From NCBI GenBank assembly GCA_902809825.1, contig LR778114.1, forward strand, positions 1,302,001-1,366,000: a DNA stretch of 64,000 nt. Direction: 5' to 3'. The position numbers and the translations under genes are program-made. Below are positions 44,259 to 53,017 of this stretch, piece after piece (position 1 is the first letter of the stretch; every line of letters starts with the position of its first letter). Below the pieces are notes generated by a model, which saw nothing but the letters and a program-made list of their open reading frames with translations, was not told where the DNA came from and did not search any database. Origin of the DNA: Candidatus Hydrogenisulfobacillus filiaventi. GTDB lineage: Bacteria > Bacillota > Sulfobacillia > Sulfobacillales > R501.

Positions 44259-44783
44259 ATGCGGGGAGGACGCCGGGCCGCGCTGGTCTGGCTGGGTGTT
44301 GCCCTGGCCGCGGGTGCCGGCGCATGGTGGGCCGGCAGGCAGACCCCGCCGCGCGCCTCGCGGGCGGCACCGGTTTCCCCGTCCCGGGCCGCGGCCTTCC
44401 GGCTGCAGGCCCTGGGCGGGCAGCTGATCCGGGTTCCGGCCGGGGGACCCACCCTGCTCTACTTCATGTCGGCCCAGTGCGCCAGCTGCATCGCCGGGGA
44501 GGAGCAGCTGGCCGCCCTGCGGCCCCGCCTGCCGGCGGGAGTGCACCTGGTCTCTCTGGATGTGACCCCGGGGTACGACACGGCCGCGGCCCTGGCCGCC
44601 CTGGCCCGCCGGGCCGGGGCCGGCTGGCCGCAGGCCTTCGCCACCCCGGCCATCCTAACCGCCTACCGGGTCACCGCCCTGGACCAGGTGGCGGTGATTT
44701 CGCGGCAGGGACACCTGCTCTACGACGGGCCCCTACCGTCCGACCGGCGCCTGCTGGCCCTGATGGCTGCCGCCGCGCGCTGA
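44259..44783 (+). CDS. Membrane-anchored thioredoxin-fold (TlpA/ResA-like) protein, 174 aa
   Basis: An N-terminal signal anchor (residues 7-24), then a thioredoxin fold with redox motif C74-ASC77 (MSAQCASCIAGEE) and a cis-Pro in FATPAILTAYRV. Predicted outside the cytoplasmic membrane, receiving electrons from CcdA 23 bp upstream. The ribosome site GGAAGGAGG precedes ATG 44259. Its last 51 bp overlap the convergent PBP-like gene. Confidence 0.85.
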   Translation: MRGGRRAALVWLGVALAAGAGAWWAGRQTPPRASRAAPVSPSRAAAFRLQALGGQLIRVPAGGPTLLYFMSAQCASCIAGEEQLAALRPRLPAGVHLVSLDVTPGYDTAAALAALARRAGAGWPQAFATPAILTAYRVTALDQVAVISRQGHLLYDGPLPSDRRLLALMAAAAR

Positions 44784-46106
44784 CCCGGCGGCGCCGGGCG
44801 TCCCGCGCGGCCGCTGCAACCCCTCAGCGGCCCCGGACCGGGGGACGGGGGACCGCCCCCCCGGGCGCGTAGCCGCCAGCCAGGCGGCCCGATGGCTCTG
44901 CCACCAGGCCAGCAGGGCGCCCAGCCCGGCCTGCAGCGACTGACGGCCGGCCGCCGCCGGACCCGTGAACACCACCACCAGGCGGGCAGCCGGGCCCGCA
45001 CTGCCCGGCACCAACGCCACCGCCGGGCCCCGGCCGAGCCCGCCCCAGACGACCACCTGGCGGCCGTCCACGGTCAGAACGGGCAGCGCGTCCAGCAGGG
45101 CGGCCCAGCCGCCGGCCGCCCCGGCCGCCGGAGCCGGGACCGGCTGCAGTCCCAGGCGCACCGGCGGCAGGTCGCCGCCGGCGACAAAGGGCAGATAGGC
45201 CCGGGCCAGGGTGAGCGGGGTCACCGCCGGTGCCCCGGCTCCCCACCACGCCACCGTGCCGGCCGGACGCCTTGGCGGGGGCGGAGCCCCGGGCAGGGGA
45301 TCGGCAGCCGGCAGCGCGGCGGCCAAGGCCCGTGCCGTGCCCGCCGCCCCCCAGCGCCGCACGTAGGCCTGCAATACCGTGGGGCCCAGCGCCGCGGACG
45401 GCCACGGCGGCCCCCCCAGTTCCGGTGCCTCGGCCAGCAGCACCGGCAGCAGAGAGACCCCCGCCGGCACCGCACGCCAGGCGGCCGCGCCGCCGGCCAG
45501 GGCCAGCACGGCGCCGTCCCCGTCCACCACCGCCGCCCCCGACCCGGCAGGCAGGTGGGCCGCCAGCGCCGCCCCCAACCCGGGGGCCAGGGAGAGGGGG
45601 GCCGGCCCCCGGCGCGGGCCGGTAGACCCCGCCCGCGCCCCGCACCAGCCGGACGCGGCGGGGGCGGCCGCCGGCACCGCCTTCGCCAGCCCCGCCGGCA
45701 GCCCCTCCAGTACCGGCACCGCCGCCCGCGCGGCCACCAGGGCGCCGGGCGGCAGCCGCCCCTGCCAGGCACCCAGCCAGGGTACCTGACGCCGCAACAC
45801 CAGCCAGGGCCCCCGTCCGCGCCCGCCGGCCGGCAGCCGGTCCGCCAGCCGCCGGCGCAGCGCGGCCGGCAGCGGGCCCTGAAGCACCCAGGCCGGGACC
45901 GGCGTCCAGCGGACCCGTGCACCGGTCCAGCTGCGGGCCGCCACGGGGAAGCCGGCCGCCTCCACCCGGGCCGGCACGGGCAGAGGCCGGGGCGTACCCG
46001 CCCCCAGGCGTCCGAAGCCCCAGGCTGCGGCCGCCAGGCCCGCCGATGCCGCCGCCATCCAGAGGGCCCGCCCCGTCCAGGCCGGCGCCCTGTTCCGCCA
46101 CAGCAC
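44733..46106 (-). CDS. Degenerate penicillin-binding-protein-like (transpeptidase fold) protein, 457 aa
   Basis: An N-terminal membrane helix (residues 12-32), then an Ala/Pro-rich region. The C-terminal half keeps landmarks of class B PBPs: GAAVVDGDGAVLALAGG, VTPLTLARAYLPFVAGGDLPPVRL (295-318) and a final RLVVVFTG strand. The catalytic motifs are gone: where S-x-x-K should be there is S218-LLP221, no S-x-N is visible, and K-T-G is replaced by WGG. I infer a pseudoenzyme. Family assignment rests on pattern memory and is moderate. GTG 46106 has GGGAGGG upstream. It lies directly downstream of mltG, the peptidoglycan terminase. Confidence 0.55.
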   Translation of the reverse strand: MLWRNRAPAWTGRALWMAAASAGLAAAAWGFGRLGAGTPRPLPVPARVEAAGFPVAARSWTGARVRWTPVPAWVLQGPLPAALRRRLADRLPAGGRGRGPWLVLRRQVPWLGAWQGRLPPGALVAARAAVPVLEGLPAGLAKAVPAAAPAASGWCGARAGSTGPRRGPAPLSLAPGLGAALAAHLPAGSGAAVVDGDGAVLALAGGAAAWRAVPAGVSLLPVLLAEAPELGGPPWPSAALGPTVLQAYVRRWGAAGTARALAAALPAADPLPGAPPPPRRPAGTVAWWGAGAPAVTPLTLARAYLPFVAGGDLPPVRLGLQPVPAPAAGAAGGWAALLDALPVLTVDGRQVVVWGGLGRGPAVALVPGSAGPAARLVVVFTGPAAAGRQSLQAGLGALLAWWQSHRAAWLAATRPGGRSPVPRSGAAEGLQRPRGTPGAAGSARGGSHQGQQAPVGR

Positions 46107-46153
46107 CCTGCCATCCCTCCCGGTATGCCTGATACCGGAAGTATTCCCAGGTT

Positions 46154-47212
46154 TTACTTCCCTAAGCGGGCCGGCGCCAGGGCCCGCAGGTGCTGCAGCT
46201 GCTGGGCATAGGTGTCCGCAAACAGGAAGCGGCCGTCCGGGGTGCTGACAAAGTAGAGGTAGCCCACGCGGGCAGGGTGCAGGGCTGCCTGCAGCGCGAC
46301 CGCACCCGGGTTGCAGATGGGTCCGGGCGGAAGCCCGCGGTACCGGTAGGTGTTGTAGGGGGACGGTACGGTCAGGTCCTGGAGATCGAGGGGACCGGAC
46401 GGAGGGTCCCCCAACGCATAGCGCACGCTGGCGTCCGACTGCAGGGGCATGCCGCGCGCGAGCCGGTTCTCAAACACGGCCGCAATCCGGGCATCGGTGG
46501 CCGGGTCCTGATTGCCCTCCGCCTGCACCAGGGACGCCAGGGTGACCCATTCCGTCAGGGTCCAGTGCTGCCGGGCCAGTAGGGGAGCGGCCCCCGCCGT
46601 CTCGCGCCGGAAGGCAGCCAGGGCGGCCCCCAGCGCCGCCCGGGGCCCGGCGCCCCAGGGCAGGGTGTACGTCGCCGGAAACACGTAACCCTCCCAGGGG
46701 TCCCGCACCCCGGGGGCCGGAGGAATCCCGGCAGGCGGCCGGCGCAGCGCCGCCGCCCAGGCGGCGGGACTGCCGATCCCGGCCCGCTCCAACCGGGCCA
46801 CTGCGGCCCGGACGGTAAGGCCTTCCGGTAGCACCACCCGCACCACGGCCACCTGCCCCCGCACCATCCGGGCCAGGATGGCGGTGGCGGTCATGGCCGG
46901 GGACAAGCGGTAGGTCCCCGCCTTGATAGCCGTGGCCCGCCCGCCCAGGCGGCTCCACCACGCAAAAAAGAGCCCGCTACGCACCACCCCGGCCGCCTGC
47001 AGCTGCCGGCCGATGGCAGCGGCGCTTTCGCCCGGGCGGACGCGGATATAGCGGACTTCCCGCGCTCCAGGGTGCAATGGCCCGTTGACGTACCGCCATC
47101 CCCCGGCCCCGGCGGCCAGGGCCAGGGCCGCTGCCCCCAACGCCACCGGCACACGCCGCGGGCGGCCGGCCGCGCCCCGCAGGCCCCGCTCCGGCTGCCC
47201 GCCTCCGGTCAT
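46154..47212 (-). CDS. mltG: Endolytic transglycosylase MltG, 352 aa
   Basis: One membrane helix (residues 22-40), a LysM-like subdomain (IRVRPGESAAAIGRQL) and the YceG catalytic domain with FENRLARGMPLQSDASVRYALG and PSPYNTYRYRGLPPGPICNPG. It cleaves nascent glycan strands and helps set their length. In the motif normally V-E-x-E the first Glu is Gln (Q230), the second (E232) is kept. Follows ruvX-DUF1292 as in other Firmicutes; the ribosome site is modest. Confidence 0.92.
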   Translation of the reverse strand: MTGGGQPERGLRGAAGRPRRVPVALGAAALALAAGAGGWRYVNGPLHPGAREVRYIRVRPGESAAAIGRQLQAAGVVRSGLFFAWWSRLGGRATAIKAGTYRLSPAMTATAILARMVRGQVAVVRVVLPEGLTVRAAVARLERAGIGSPAAWAAALRRPPAGIPPAPGVRDPWEGYVFPATYTLPWGAGPRAALGAALAAFRRETAGAAPLLARQHWTLTEWVTLASLVQAEGNQDPATDARIAAVFENRLARGMPLQSDASVRYALGDPPSGPLDLQDLTVPSPYNTYRYRGLPPGPICNPGAVALQAALHPARVGYLYFVSTPDGRFLFADTYAQQLQHLRALAPARLGK

Positions 47213-47222
47213 GCCGGACGCC

Positions 47223-47969
47223 CTACTCCTCTTCCTCGTCCAGCATATTCTCGTAAACCTGGGCGACCTTCTCCCATTCCGCCTCGTCGTCGATGTCAAC
47301 CAGGATGTCGTCGCCGTCCGCGTCCTTTTCCAGCCGCAGGATGACGGCCTCTGCCTCCTCCTCCTCCGGCGCGTCGATCGGCAGCAGGATGGCGTACTCG
47401 CGGCTCTCGACCTCAATCACGTCGACCACCACAAACTCGTGTTCGTGGCCATCCTCGTCCGTCAGGACGATGACCTCGTCCTCCTGCTCGGCTTCGCCCT
47501 CCCCAGGATTGAAGAGGTCCTTGTCGTCAGCCATTCCAGTCACCCCGGTTTCAAATTGATGTCGGTGGTCGAGATAACCCTGAAGGATCCAGACCGCTGC
47601 CATCCCGTCGATGAGTTGCCGTCGCCGCTCCCGGCGGACGTTCTGTGCAATGAGGAGACGCTCCGCCCCCCTGGTGCTCAGCCGTTCGTCCCACAGGCGG
47701 ACGGGACGCACCCTCTGCAACGCCTCCGCCAGCGGACGGACGGCCTCCGCCTGGGGGCCGACCGATCCATTCAGGTTCACTGGCCATCCTACCACAATTT
47801 CGGCGGCCTGCCACCTGTCGGCCAGGGCGGCAATCGCACGCACATCATCCTCCAAGGCGGGGGCCCGGACCAGGGGCGGCAGGGGCTGCGCAATCAGCCC
47901 GGTCTCATCACTGACCGCGACCCCGACCCGCCGCTGGCCCACGTCCAGCGCCAGCACCCGGCCCGGCAT
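47223..47969 (-). CDS. ruvX: RuvX (YqgF) Holliday-junction resolvase-like domain continuous with DUF1292, 248 aa
   Basis: Residues 1-140 are RuvX/YqgF: LALDVGQRRVGVAVSD, VVGWPVNLNGS and the DERLSTRGAE catalytic motif (RNase H-like fold, 16S rRNA 5' end processing in E. coli). Without a stop the frame continues into a complete acidic DUF1292 protein (from M146 at 47534). These are usually two genes (yrrK, yrzB). ATG 47534 has its own GGGGTGA 5 nt upstream, so DUF1292 could also be made separately. Losing one base of the CCCC run 47543-47546 would create a TGA right after ETG. ATG 47969 overlaps the ireB stop. Confidence 0.85.
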   Translation of the reverse strand: MPGRVLALDVGQRRVGVAVSDETGLIAQPLPPLVRAPALEDDVRAIAALADRWQAAEIVVGWPVNLNGSVGPQAEAVRPLAEALQRVRPVRLWDERLSTRGAERLLIAQNVRRERRRQLIDGMAAVWILQGYLDHRHQFETGVTGMADDKDLFNPGEGEAEQEDEVIVLTDEDGHEHEFVVVDVIEVESREYAILLPIDAPEEEEAEAVILRLEKDADGDDILVDIDDEAEWEKVAQVYENMLDEEEE

Positions 47970-48235
47970 CAGCCGTCCAGCTCCAGGTGACTCACATACT
48001 GGCGCAGGAGCTCCTCCAGCAGCTCGTCCCGCTCCACCTGCCGGATAAGGTTGCGCGCCCCCTGATAGGCGGTAATGTACGCCGGATCGCCGGACAAGAT
48101 GTACCCCACCAGCTGGCTGATGGGATTGTATCCCTTGGCTTTGAGGGCGGCGTAGACCTCCCGCAGCACCGCGTCGGCCTGGTTGGCCGCCTCCTGGTGC
48201 CCCCACAGACGGCGGGTTTCATCCATCCCGGCCAT
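47969..48235 (-). CDS. ireB: IreB family regulatory phosphoprotein, 88 aa
   Basis: UPF0297 (YrzL/IreB): the [39 protein letters not shown] block is nearly invariant in the family (quoted in pieces: [12 protein letters not shown] and [12 protein letters not shown]). In Enterococcus IreB is a substrate of the PASTA kinase IreK affecting cephalosporin resistance. It is conserved with ruvX and DUF1292 downstream and alaS upstream. ATG 48235 follows GGGAGGGG. Confidence 0.95.
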   Translation of the reverse strand: MAGMDETRRLWGHQEAANQADAVLREVYAALKAKGYNPISQLVGYILSGDPAYITAYQGARNLIRQVERDELLEELLRQYVSHLELDG

Positions 48236-48295
48236 GGCCCGCTCCCCTCCCTTTCCGCGCCCGCCGCGGCCCAGCGCCCGCTCCGGCGGGACACC

Positions 48296-50911
48296 CTAGC
48301 CTGTCGATACCAACATTTCTTGAAGCAGCCGACGCGATTCGTCAAGTACCGCGGGCAGGCCCTCCGGGCGCCGTCCCCCCGCCTGGGCCACATCCGGCCG
48401 GCCGCCGCCGCCGCCCTCGATGAGGGGCGCCAGCCGCCGGATGACCCCGTCCGCCCGCAGTCCGGCCGCCCGCGGCCCTGGGCCCGCGTAGGCTACCAGC
48501 CCCGCCCGGCCGCCCAGGTCCGCCGCCAGCACGGCCACATCCACCCGGCCCTTGACCAGGTCCAGGTAGCGGCGCAGGTCCTCGGCCGCGCCCAAACCCT
48601 CCAGGCGGGCGACCAGCACCCGGAAGCCCTGCACGGTCTCCGCCTGCCGCAGGAGGGCCTCTACCGCCTGCGCCGCCTCCCGCTCGGCACGGGCGGTCAG
48701 CCGCCGGTCCTTCTCCCGCAGATCGGCCTGCAAGGCACGGATGCGGGCCGGCACCTCCGCCGGGGCCGTCTTGAGGAGCCCCGCCGCCTCCATCAGGCGG
48801 TTGCGCCATTCCCGCGTCTGCGCCAGCGCCCCCCAGCCGGTGACCGCCTCCAGGCGCCGGGCCCCGGACCCCACGCTGACGTCCTCCAGCAGCAGAAAGC
48901 TGCCGATCTCCCCCGTGGAACGGCAATGGGTACCGCCGCACAGCTCCCGGCTGGCACCGGGTACCGTCACCATGCGCACCCGCTCGCCGTACTTCTCCCC
49001 GAAGAAGGCCAGAGCCCCCGCCGCCAGCGCCTCTTCACGGGCCCGCTCCTCGACCTGTACCGGACGGTCCTCCAGGATCCAGCGGTTGACCAGGTCCTCC
49101 ACTGCCAGCCGTTCCGCCTCGGTCAACGGGCGGTCGAGGGTGAAGTCGAAGCGCAGGCGGTCGGGCGCCACCAGGGATCCGGCCTGGCGCACCTCGGGCC
49201 CCAGCACCTCGCGCAAGGCGGCATGCAACAGATGGGTCGCGGTATGGTTGCGCATGGCGCCCGCCCGCAGCCCGGCGTCCACCTCGGCGTGGACCGCCTC
49301 GCCGGCCTCCAGCCAGCCCGACTCCATCTCCCCGATATGCCAGATCACCTCGCCCTGGCGGCGGGTGTCGGTCACCCGGAAGACCCCATGCGGCCCCACC
49401 AGGCGGCCCTTATCGCCCACCTGGCCGCCGCCCTCCGGGTAGAAGGGGCTCTCCGGCAGCCAGACCAGCCCCCCCTGGCCCATCTCCAGCCGTTCCACCG
49501 GGTCGTCGTCGATGTAGAGCGCCCCCACGGGGACCGGGCCGGCGCTCAGGCTGCCGTAGCCGACAAAGCGCGTGGGCCCGGGGGCCGGCAGCCGCTCCGC
49601 CAGCACCGCCCGCCCCGCCCGCGCCCGCTGCCGCTGTTCCTCCATGGCTGCGGCAAAGCCGTCCGCGTCCACCCCGATCCCGCGCTCACGGGCGGCATCC
49701 ACCGTGAGGTCCAGGGGGAAGCCGTAGGTGTCATGCAGCATAAAGGCCTCGCGCCCGTCCAGCACCTGACCCGGCTGCAGGCCGGCCAGCTTCTCGTCCA
49801 GCACCCGCATCCCCTGGGCGAGGGTGGCCAGGAACCGCTCCTCCTCGCGCCGCAGGGCGGCCTTGACCGCATCCCGGTAACGGACCACCTCCGGGTAGGC
49901 CTCGCCCATGGTCTCCCCGACCGTATCCACCAGCTCCCCCAGAAAGGGCTCGTCCAGGCCGAGCAGGAAGCCGTAGCGCAGGGCGCGGCGCAGGATGCGG
50001 CGCATCACGTACCCCCGCCCTTCATTGCTGAAGGACACCCCTTCCGCCAGCAGGAAGGTCAGGGCCCGCACATGGTCGGCGATGACCCGGAAGGGCAGCC
50101 CGGCCGGACCGGGGTCGTAGGGTCGTCCGCTCAGCCGTCCCACCTGGCGGACCAGCGGTGCCAGCAGGTCGGTATCAAAATTGGATTCCACCCCCTGCAG
50201 GAAGGCCGCCACCCGCTCCAGGCCCATCCCGGTGTCGATGCTGGGCCGCGGCAAGGGGGTCAACCGCCCGCTGAGGTCCCGGTCATACTGCATAAAGACT
50301 AGGTTCCAGATCTCCTCATAGCGGTCGCAGTCACAAAACCCCAGGCCGCATTCCGGGCCGCAGGCATGCTCCGGTCCCCGATCGACGTAGATCTCGCTGC
50401 TGGGTCCGCAGGGGCCCGTATCGCCCATCTGCCAGAAGTTGTCCGCATCCCCCAGGCGGACGATGCGCGCCGGGTCGATACCGGCCACCTCCACCCACAG
50501 GCGGGCGGCCTCGTCGTCGGACTCGTGCACCGTCACCCACAGCACCGCCGGATCAATGCCCAGTTCGCGGGTGAGGAACTCCCAGGCGAAACCGATCGCC
50601 TCGCGCTTGAAGTAGTCGCCGAAGGAGAAGTTCCCCAGCATCTCGAAAAAGGTGAGATGGCGGGCGGTGCGGCCCACCTGTTCCAGGTCGTTGTGCTTGC
50701 CGCCGGCCCGCATGCACTTCTGGGCGCTGGTGGCCCGCTTATAAGACCGCTGGTCGGTTCCCAGAAAAACATCCTTGAACTGGACCATGCCGGCATTGGT
50801 GAACAGGAGGGTGGGATCCCCTGCCGGAACCAGCGGCGAGCTGGGCACCACCTGGTGGCCCCGTTCCGCAAAGAACTGCAAAAATTTCCGCCGAATGACC
50901 TCGGCCTTCAT
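48296..50911 (-). CDS. alaS: Alanyl-tRNA synthetase, 871 aa
   Basis: Class II synthetase with all domains: catalytic core (TNAGMVQFKDVFLG, FFEMLGNFSFGDYFKREA, GDTGPCGPSSEI), editing domain with zinc-type motifs HTATHLLH and CGGTHC, and the C-terminal C-Ala domain. ATG 50911 has GGGAGGAG at 8 nt. No T-box leader precedes it; the leader is only about 80 nt. Confidence 0.97.
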   Translation of the reverse strand: MKAEVIRRKFLQFFAERGHQVVPSSPLVPAGDPTLLFTNAGMVQFKDVFLGTDQRSYKRATSAQKCMRAGGKHNDLEQVGRTARHLTFFEMLGNFSFGDYFKREAIGFAWEFLTRELGIDPAVLWVTVHESDDEAARLWVEVAGIDPARIVRLGDADNFWQMGDTGPCGPSSEIYVDRGPEHACGPECGLGFCDCDRYEEIWNLVFMQYDRDLSGRLTPLPRPSIDTGMGLERVAAFLQGVESNFDTDLLAPLVRQVGRLSGRPYDPGPAGLPFRVIADHVRALTFLLAEGVSFSNEGRGYVMRRILRRALRYGFLLGLDEPFLGELVDTVGETMGEAYPEVVRYRDAVKAALRREEERFLATLAQGMRVLDEKLAGLQPGQVLDGREAFMLHDTYGFPLDLTVDAARERGIGVDADGFAAAMEEQRQRARAGRAVLAERLPAPGPTRFVGYGSLSAGPVPVGALYIDDDPVERLEMGQGGLVWLPESPFYPEGGGQVGDKGRLVGPHGVFRVTDTRRQGEVIWHIGEMESGWLEAGEAVHAEVDAGLRAGAMRNHTATHLLHAALREVLGPEVRQAGSLVAPDRLRFDFTLDRPLTEAERLAVEDLVNRWILEDRPVQVEERAREEALAAGALAFFGEKYGERVRMVTVPGASRELCGGTHCRSTGEIGSFLLLEDVSVGSGARRLEAVTGWGALAQTREWRNRLMEAAGLLKTAPAEVPARIRALQADLREKDRRLTARAEREAAQAVEALLRQAETVQGFRVLVARLEGLGAAEDLRRYLDLVKGRVDVAVLAADLGGRAGLVAYAGPGPRAAGLRADGVIRRLAPLIEGGGGGRPDVAQAGGRRPEGLPAVLDESRRLLQEMLVSTG

Positions 50912-50941
50912 CCGCGCCGCTCCTCCCGCCAGATGGCAGAC

Positions 50942-50965
50942 GCGGGGGCGCCCCGGCGCCCCCGC
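50942..50965. repeat. GC-only hairpin in the alaS leader
   Basis: GCGGGGGCGC/GCGCCCCCGC inverted repeat with a very short centre, between the alaS promoter and start codon. It may be a leader hairpin affecting translation; no U-tract follows. Confidence 0.55.
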
Positions 50966-50995
50966 CCTTCCCGGCCTGTGACGGCCATATGGTTC

Positions 50996-51025
50996 ATTGT
51001 AGCCAGCGCGACCAAATCCGGTCAA
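50996..51025 (-). promoter_or_regulatory. Sigma-A promoter of alaS
   Basis: On the minus strand: TTGACC (51020-51025), 18-nt spacer, TACAAT (50996-51001). It lies just after the AI-2E permease stop, so alaS-ireB-ruvX-mltG have their own start. Confidence 0.8.
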
Positions 51026-51041
51026 GACAAGGACCGGCCGG

Positions 51042-52121
51042 TCAGGCTGCCAGCCGGTGGTAGAGATGTTCCAGCAGGACCTTGACCACCGCCGCCGCGG
51101 GTACGGCCAGGAACACTCCCAGCACCCCGCCGGCCTCCGCCCCCACCAGCAGGGCCAGGATGACCACCAGCGGATGCAGGCCAACCGCCTCACCCATCAC
51201 CAGTGGCCCGACCACCGCTCCTTCCAGCTGATGGATGGCAATGAAGCCGGCCGCCACCCACAGCGCCCGCCACGGCGAGACCGCCAGCGCCAGCAGCACG
51301 GCCGGCAGGGCCCCGGCCAGGGGCCCCAGGTACGGCACGATGTCGGTGACGGCGGCCAGCACGGCGATCAGGGGCGCAAAGGGGATGCCGAGAGCCCAGA
51401 GCCAGGCCAGCGCCAACAGCCCCACCGCCGCCGCCACCAGCAGCTGGCCGCGCACAAACCCGCCCAGCGCCCGGTCGAGGTCCAGGAGCAGCTTATAGAC
51501 CGCCGCATGCCAGGGAGCCGGGACCAGCGCCCAAAACCGCTCGCGGATGCGGTCGCGGTCCTTCAACAGAAAAAAGGCCAGCACCGGAGCCAGCACCAGG
51601 GAGGCCAGGCCGGGCAGCAGGCCGATGGCCCCCCAGACCAGCCGGCCCAGAGAGGCCGCGATCCGCCCTTCCAGCTCCGACACGCCGTGCAGCAGGGCCT
51701 GGTGCAGGCCCTGTGGCAGCGGCGCCTGGTGCACCCGGGCCAGGGCCGCGTCCCACCAGGCCTCCCCTTCCCCCAGATAGCGGGGCACCAGGGCCAGGAG
51801 CCGGATGCCTTCCCGGGACAGCACCGGCAGCCCGTAGAAGAGGCCCGCCGCCAGTCCCGCGCCGGCCAGCACATAGACCAGGCTGACGGCCGCGCCGCGA
51901 GGGAGTCCCCACCCCGCCAGCGCTGCCACGGCCGGCTCCAGCAGATAAGCCAACACCAGCGCGAACCCGAAGGGCAGCAGCACAGGCGCCGCCGCCACCA
52001 GCAGGGCCGTAGCGGCCAGGGTCAGCCCGCCCAGTAACGCTAGGCGCCCGGCCCGGCGCCCACGCGCCGGACCGGACGCCTCCCCCAGCACCGGGACCCG
52101 GGAATCAGCCCCGACCCGCAT
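51042..52121 (-). CDS. AI-2E family transporter (YtvI/PerM-like permease), 359 aa
   Basis: Seven to eight membrane helices with the family features FGFALVLAYLLEP near the N terminus, the FFLLKDRDRIRERFW loop, and the DIVPYLGPLAG and IHQLEGAVVGPLVMG motifs. Family members export small molecules or exchange Na+/H+; the true substrate is unknown. ATG 52121 lies within the end of the small upstream gene (17-bp overlap). Confidence 0.9.
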   Translation of the reverse strand: MRVGADSRVPVLGEASGPARGRRAGRLALLGGLTLAATALLVAAAPVLLPFGFALVLAYLLEPAVAALAGWGLPRGAAVSLVYVLAGAGLAAGLFYGLPVLSREGIRLLALVPRYLGEGEAWWDAALARVHQAPLPQGLHQALLHGVSELEGRIAASLGRLVWGAIGLLPGLASLVLAPVLAFFLLKDRDRIRERFWALVPAPWHAAVYKLLLDLDRALGGFVRGQLLVAAAVGLLALAWLWALGIPFAPLIAVLAAVTDIVPYLGPLAGALPAVLLALAVSPWRALWVAAGFIAIHQLEGAVVGPLVMGEAVGLHPLVVILALLVGAEAGGVLGVFLAVPAAAVVKVLLEHLYHRLAA

Positions 52122-52290
52122 GTGCCAGCCAGCGGCCGCCGGCCCGCAGCCACCGCCAGACCTCTGGACCCGCGGTCAACCCCCACCGCCCCAGGTTACG
52201 GACCGCCGGAGAGCGGCGGGCAGCCCATACCCCCGCTACCACCGCCCCCAGCACCGCCGCCCCGGTCAGCACACTGCCCATGCGCCGCAT
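52105..52290 (-). CDS. Small single-helix membrane protein, 61 aa
   Basis: One N-terminal hydrophobic helix (residues 6-24) followed by a basic, Trp-rich tail. AAGGGGG precedes ATG 52290. No family recognised. Overlap with the AI-2E permease gene suggests co-translation. Confidence 0.55.
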   Translation of the reverse strand: MRRMGSVLTGAAVLGAVVAGVWAARRSPAVRNLGRWGLTAGPEVWRWLRAGGRWLAHAGRG

Positions 52291-52309
52291 ACCGGTCCCC
52301 CTTCCAGGG

Positions 52310-52492
52310 TCACGCCGGGACGTCCGGACCGTCGATGCGGGACAGTTCCCCGTCCGCCTCAACGCGGTACAGGCGTACCCCGCGGTTGCCCCAATTGAAC
52401 TCGATACAGCAATCCCAGCAGTAGTATTGTCCGGTGCCTACGCGCCCCACGTTGCGCCCGCGGCATGCAGGACAGTCCGGCATCTTCACCAC
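52310..52492 (-). CDS. Small zinc-ribbon protein, 60 aa
   Basis: CPACRGRN...YYCWDCCIEFNW supplies a four-cysteine zinc site. Starts at GTG 52492 or the adjacent GTG 52489; GGGAGGA is well placed. It is the type of short protein often left uncalled; function unknown. It lies between the PRC-barrel gene and the small membrane protein in a same-strand run. Confidence 0.65.
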   Translation of the reverse strand: MVKMPDCPACRGRNVGRVGTGQYYCWDCCIEFNWGNRGVRLYRVEADGELSRIDGPDVPA

Positions 52493-52518
52493 GGTGTCCT
52501 CCCGTTCGGGACGGAGTC

Positions 52519-53007
52519 TCAGCCGTTAGTATCCCCGCCCGGGTCCACGGTTATGCCGGGGGGACCCAGATGGCGCTCCTGCACCCCGCGGGCCGGCACC
52601 ACCAGCAGCCCTTGCCAGAGGTCGGCCAGGACGCCGCGCGATACCAGCAGGTCGGTCACGGCCCCGGTGTCCTCCCGGATGCGGATGTCCGTCAGCCGGC
52701 CCAGGTAGTGATCCTCCGGATCATAGACAGCCAACGGCCGCAGCATCCGCCCTGCCGCCCGTTGGCGGCGCCACCAGCTCTGCGCCACCGGCTGCGGCAG
52801 GTCGGGCCGGGCTACCTCCACCCCCCGGGCGTGCAGCCGCACCTCGGGCCCGGTTGGGATCAAAAACAGGCGCAGGCCTGCCCGCGCCAGCACCCCCGTG
52901 ACCTGCCGCTGCCCCCAGTCGAGCTCGAGCTCCTCCACCCGGCCCCAGGCCCGCTGCCGCGAGCCCAGCCGGACCGGCAGGTGCAGGAGCTCCCAGCGCC
53001 TGATCAT
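52519..53007 (-). CDS. PRC-barrel domain protein, 162 aa
   Basis: Two PRC-barrel-like units: residues 4-65 (LPVRLGSRQRAWGRVEELELD) and 90-150 (PLAVYDPEDHYLGRLTDIRIRED). PRC barrels occur in RimM and in photosynthetic H subunits and act as protein or RNA interaction modules. A YrrD-like protein next to mnmA and cymR is a known Firmicutes arrangement. ATG 53007 is inside a GGGCGGGGG ribosome site context. Confidence 0.78.
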   Translation of the reverse strand: MIRRWELLHLPVRLGSRQRAWGRVEELELDWGQRQVTGVLARAGLRLFLIPTGPEVRLHARGVEVARPDLPQPVAQSWWRRQRAAGRMLRPLAVYDPEDHYLGRLTDIRIREDTGAVTDLLVSRGVLADLWQGLLVVPARGVQERHLGPPGITVDPGGDTNG

Positions 53008-53017
53008 GCCCCCGCCC

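Noticed and set aside
50912-50995. T-box or other riboswitch before alaS
   Set aside because: Leader is only about 80 nt and lacks the T-box sequence; only a GC hairpin is present.
50912-51193. Extended N terminus for alaS
   Set aside because: The conserved MKAEVIRRKFLQFF start with a good ribosome site is at 50911, and the upstream part overlaps the promoter and the permease gene.
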